This document shows, piece after piece, positions 62,463-64,000 of a DNA stretch of 64,000 bases (positions are counted from its first letter, which is position 1; the number at the start of each line of letters is the position of its first letter). The position numbers and the translations under genes are program-made. The stretch covers positions 62,001 to 126,000 of the forward strand of contig NZ_JARVKW010000007.1 of NCBI RefSeq assembly GCF_029813775.1. The letters run 5' to 3'. The stretch comes from Streptomyces sp. DH24 (GTDB lineage Bacteria; Actinomycetota; Actinomycetes; Streptomycetales; Streptomycetaceae). A model generated the notes under the pieces. That model was not told where the DNA came from. It worked only from the letters and a program-made list of their open reading frames with translations, and searched no databases.

Positions 62463-63422
62463 ATGGCCGCAAGCTCCACCCGTCGTACGACCGCCGCGCA
62501 CTCCCGGCTAGCCGCGGTCGGTGCGATCGCGGTCGCAGGCACCCTGCTGCTCACCGGATGCGGTGACCAGACCAAGGACAACGGCTCGGCCGCCGAGACC
62601 ACGAAGACGGCCTCGGCCCCGCTGGCCGACAAGCTTCCCGAGGCGATCCGCGACAAGGGCGTCATCAAGGTCGGTTCCGACATCGCCTACGCGCCGGTCG
62701 AGTTCAAGGACAGCTCCGGCAAGACCGTCGGCATCGACCCGGACCTGGCCGCGGCCATGGGCAAGCAGCTCGGTGTGACGTTCGAGTTCGAGAACGGCAC
62801 CTTCGACACCCTGATCACGGGTCTGCGCTCCAAGCGGTACGACATCGCCATGTCCGCGATGACCGACACCAAGGACCGCCAGGAGGGCATCGACTCCGAC
62901 ACCGGCAAGAAGGTCGGCGAGGGCGTCGACTTCGTCGACTACTTCACCGCCGGTGTCTCGATCTACACCAAGAAGGGCGACGACCAGGGCATCAAGACCT
63001 GGTCCGACCTGTGCGGCAAGAAGGTCGTGCTGCAGCGCGGCACGGTCTCCGAGGACCTCGCCAAGGCCGAGTCCAAGAAGTGCCCGGCCGGCAAGAAGAT
63101 CAACCTCGAGGCCTTCGACAACGACCAGCAGGCCCAAACCCGCCTGCGCGGCGGCGGCGCCGACGCCGGTTCGTCCGACTTCCCGGTCGCCGCGTACGCC
63201 GTGAAGACCTCCGGCGGCGGCAAGGACTTCCAGCTGGTCGGCGAGCAGGTCGAGGCCGCTCCGTACGGCATCGCGGTCGCCAAGGACAACACCGAGCTGC
63301 GGGACGCCCTCAAGGCCGCGCTGGACGCCATCATCAAGAACGGCGAGTACCAGAAGATCATGGACAAGTGGGGCGTCGCGGAAGGCGCCGTCAAGGAAGC
63401 CACCATCAACGGCGGCAAGTGA
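62463..63422 (+). CDS. amino-acid ABC transporter solute-binding lipoprotein
   Basis: A 319-residue lipoprotein. Signal peptide with RRTT and hydrophobic core, lipobox LTGC (Cys about 31), then a family 3 binding protein: KGVIKVGSDIAYAPVEFKDS, KTVGIDPDLAAAMGKQLG, FDTLITGLRSKRYDIAMSAM, VVLQRGTVSEDLAKAESK and YGIAVAKDNTELRDALKAAL. It captures a polar amino acid (glutamate/cystine type) outside the cell. ATG 62463 with GGAGGAA 7 nt upstream. The permease gene starts 31 nt after it. An in-frame upstream start was rejected since it would bury the signal peptide. Confidence 0.93.
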   Translation: MAASSTRRTTAAHSRLAAVGAIAVAGTLLLTGCGDQTKDNGSAAETTKTASAPLADKLPEAIRDKGVIKVGSDIAYAPVEFKDSSGKTVGIDPDLAAAMGKQLGVTFEFENGTFDTLITGLRSKRYDIAMSAMTDTKDRQEGIDSDTGKKVGEGVDFVDYFTAGVSIYTKKGDDQGIKTWSDLCGKKVVLQRGTVSEDLAKAESKKCPAGKKINLEAFDNDQQAQTRLRGGGADAGSSDFPVAAYAVKTSGGGKDFQLVGEQVEAAPYGIAVAKDNTELRDALKAALDAIIKNGEYQKIMDKWGVAEGAVKEATINGGK

Positions 63423-63453
63423 CCGCGCGAGCGGGCACTGAAAGGCAACACCC

Positions 63454-64000
63454 GTGACTGCTGACATCGACAAGACGACGGGACCGGCGGACACGCCCCC
63501 GGCCGGACCGGAAGCCATCAAGGCCATCCCGGTCCGGCACTACGGGCGCTACGTCTCGGCCGTCGTCACTCTGGCCCTGCTGGCCGGAGTCATCTACGCG
63601 TTCTCCCAGGGCAAGATCAACTGGGGCACGATCCCGGACTACTTCTTCGACGACCGGGTCGTCGGCGGCGTCGGCAAGACGCTCCTGATGACCGTCCTGG
63701 CCATGACCATCGGCATCGTCGGCGGCATCCTGCTCGCCGTGATGCGCCTGTCGAAGAACCCGGTGACCTCGTCGATCGCGTGGTTCTACATCTGGTTCTT
63801 CCGCGGCACCCCGGTCCTGGTGCAGCTGGTGGTCTGGTTCAACCTGGGCCTGGTCTTCGAGTACATCAACCTCGGGCCGTTCTACAAGGACGAGTGGTCG
63901 GACTTCATGACCCCGTTCCTGACGGCGCTGCTGGGCCTCGGCCTCAACGAGGCCGCGTACATGGCGGAGATCTGCCGGGCCGGCCTGCTCTCGGTCGACG
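63454..64000 (+). CDS. amino-acid ABC transporter permease (3' end outside window)
   Basis: Frame open to the right edge; 182 codons are visible from GTG 63454 (AAAGG about 10 nt upstream). A Pro-rich N-terminus, first hydrophobic segment (VSAVVTLALLAGVIYAFS), then GGVGKTLLMTVLAMTIGIVG, YIWFFRGTPVLVQLVVWF (the RGTPxLVQ motif of HisMQ/GlnP permeases), and the EAA loop (NEAAYMAEICRAGLLSVD). It forms the channel for the binding protein upstream. Confidence 0.95.
   Translation, partial: MTADIDKTTGPADTPPAGPEAIKAIPVRHYGRYVSAVVTLALLAGVIYAFSQGKINWGTIPDYFFDDRVVGGVGKTLLMTVLAMTIGIVGGILLAVMRLSKNPVTSSIAWFYIWFFRGTPVLVQLVVWFNLGLVFEYINLGPFYKDEWSDFMTPFLTALLGLGLNEAAYMAEICRAGLLSVD

Overview
The window is Streptomyces chromosome. 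The DNA is very GC-rich, codons have a strong third-position G/C bias, GTG starts and 4-nt GTGA/ATGA gene overlaps are common, and TTA codons are almost absent. The gene set is typical of the genus: Ku/LigD, a conservon, a FtsW/PBP pair, HspR-type control of lon, and a fused 2-oxoglutarate decarboxylase E1/E2. No tRNA, rRNA, CRISPR array, transposase or integrase was recognised.

Left part (1-33 kb) is mostly core genome: a partner-switching phosphatase and anti-sigma kinase pair (1-1.9 kb); two small hypotheticals; divergent Ku and LigD-polymerase genes of bacterial end joining; a NERD protein, a dual-specificity phosphatase, and a lipoprotein coupled to an orphan sensor kinase; an SH3 secreted protein; an SEDS (FtsW/RodA) and class B PBP pair; an AurF-like di-iron protein with a TetR regulator; a coiled-coil NlpC/P60 hydrolase; a conservon (cvnA-B-C-D) with a styrene-monooxygenase-like flavoprotein as fifth gene; a PP2C-like protein and a MarR regulator; lon under a HspR-like operator; a spermidine-synthase-like methyltransferase fold; an OmpR/histidine kinase pair; and kgd.

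Centre (33.2-54.8 kb) is the striking part: thirteen genes in a row on the minus strand forming two parallel NTP-dependent, protease-armed cassettes of the predicted conflict/signalling type (vWA-MoxR-VMAP and FxSxx-COOH systems). Cassette A (54753 to 41270) runs: trypsin-co-occurring small protein, trypsin-VMAP protein, MoxR ATPase, SAV_2336-type vWA protein, a 64-residue RiPP precursor ending FDNSF (FxsA), a radical SAM/SPASM cyclophane-forming maturase (FxsB), a HExxH putative 2-oxoglutarate-dependent peptide hydroxylase, and a TIR-NB-ARC-TPR protein (FxsT). Cassette B (41164 to 33180) runs: a second small co-occurring protein, a Mg-chelatase ChlI-like AAA ATPase, a ChlD-like vWA protein, a CHAT (caspase-like) protease, and a second FxsT. 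So the same plan appears twice, with trypsin in one and CHAT in the other, and with the peptide-modifying genes only in A. A 253-bp block of the two fxsT genes is identical but for one base. Four in-frame TTA codons, the only ones I found in the window, lie in three of these thirteen genes plus the first gene of cassette B, which points to bldA (developmental) control.

Right part (55-64 kb) returns to ordinary genes: DUF6104, a membrane hypothetical, a DUF4097/PadR pair with paired operators, a Clp-N-domain protein with its HTH regulator and two perfect inverted repeats in a probably leaderless promoter, a quinone-oxidoreductase-like enzyme, NAD-type malic enzyme with a strong terminator, and the start of an amino-acid ABC transporter whose permease is cut by the right edge.
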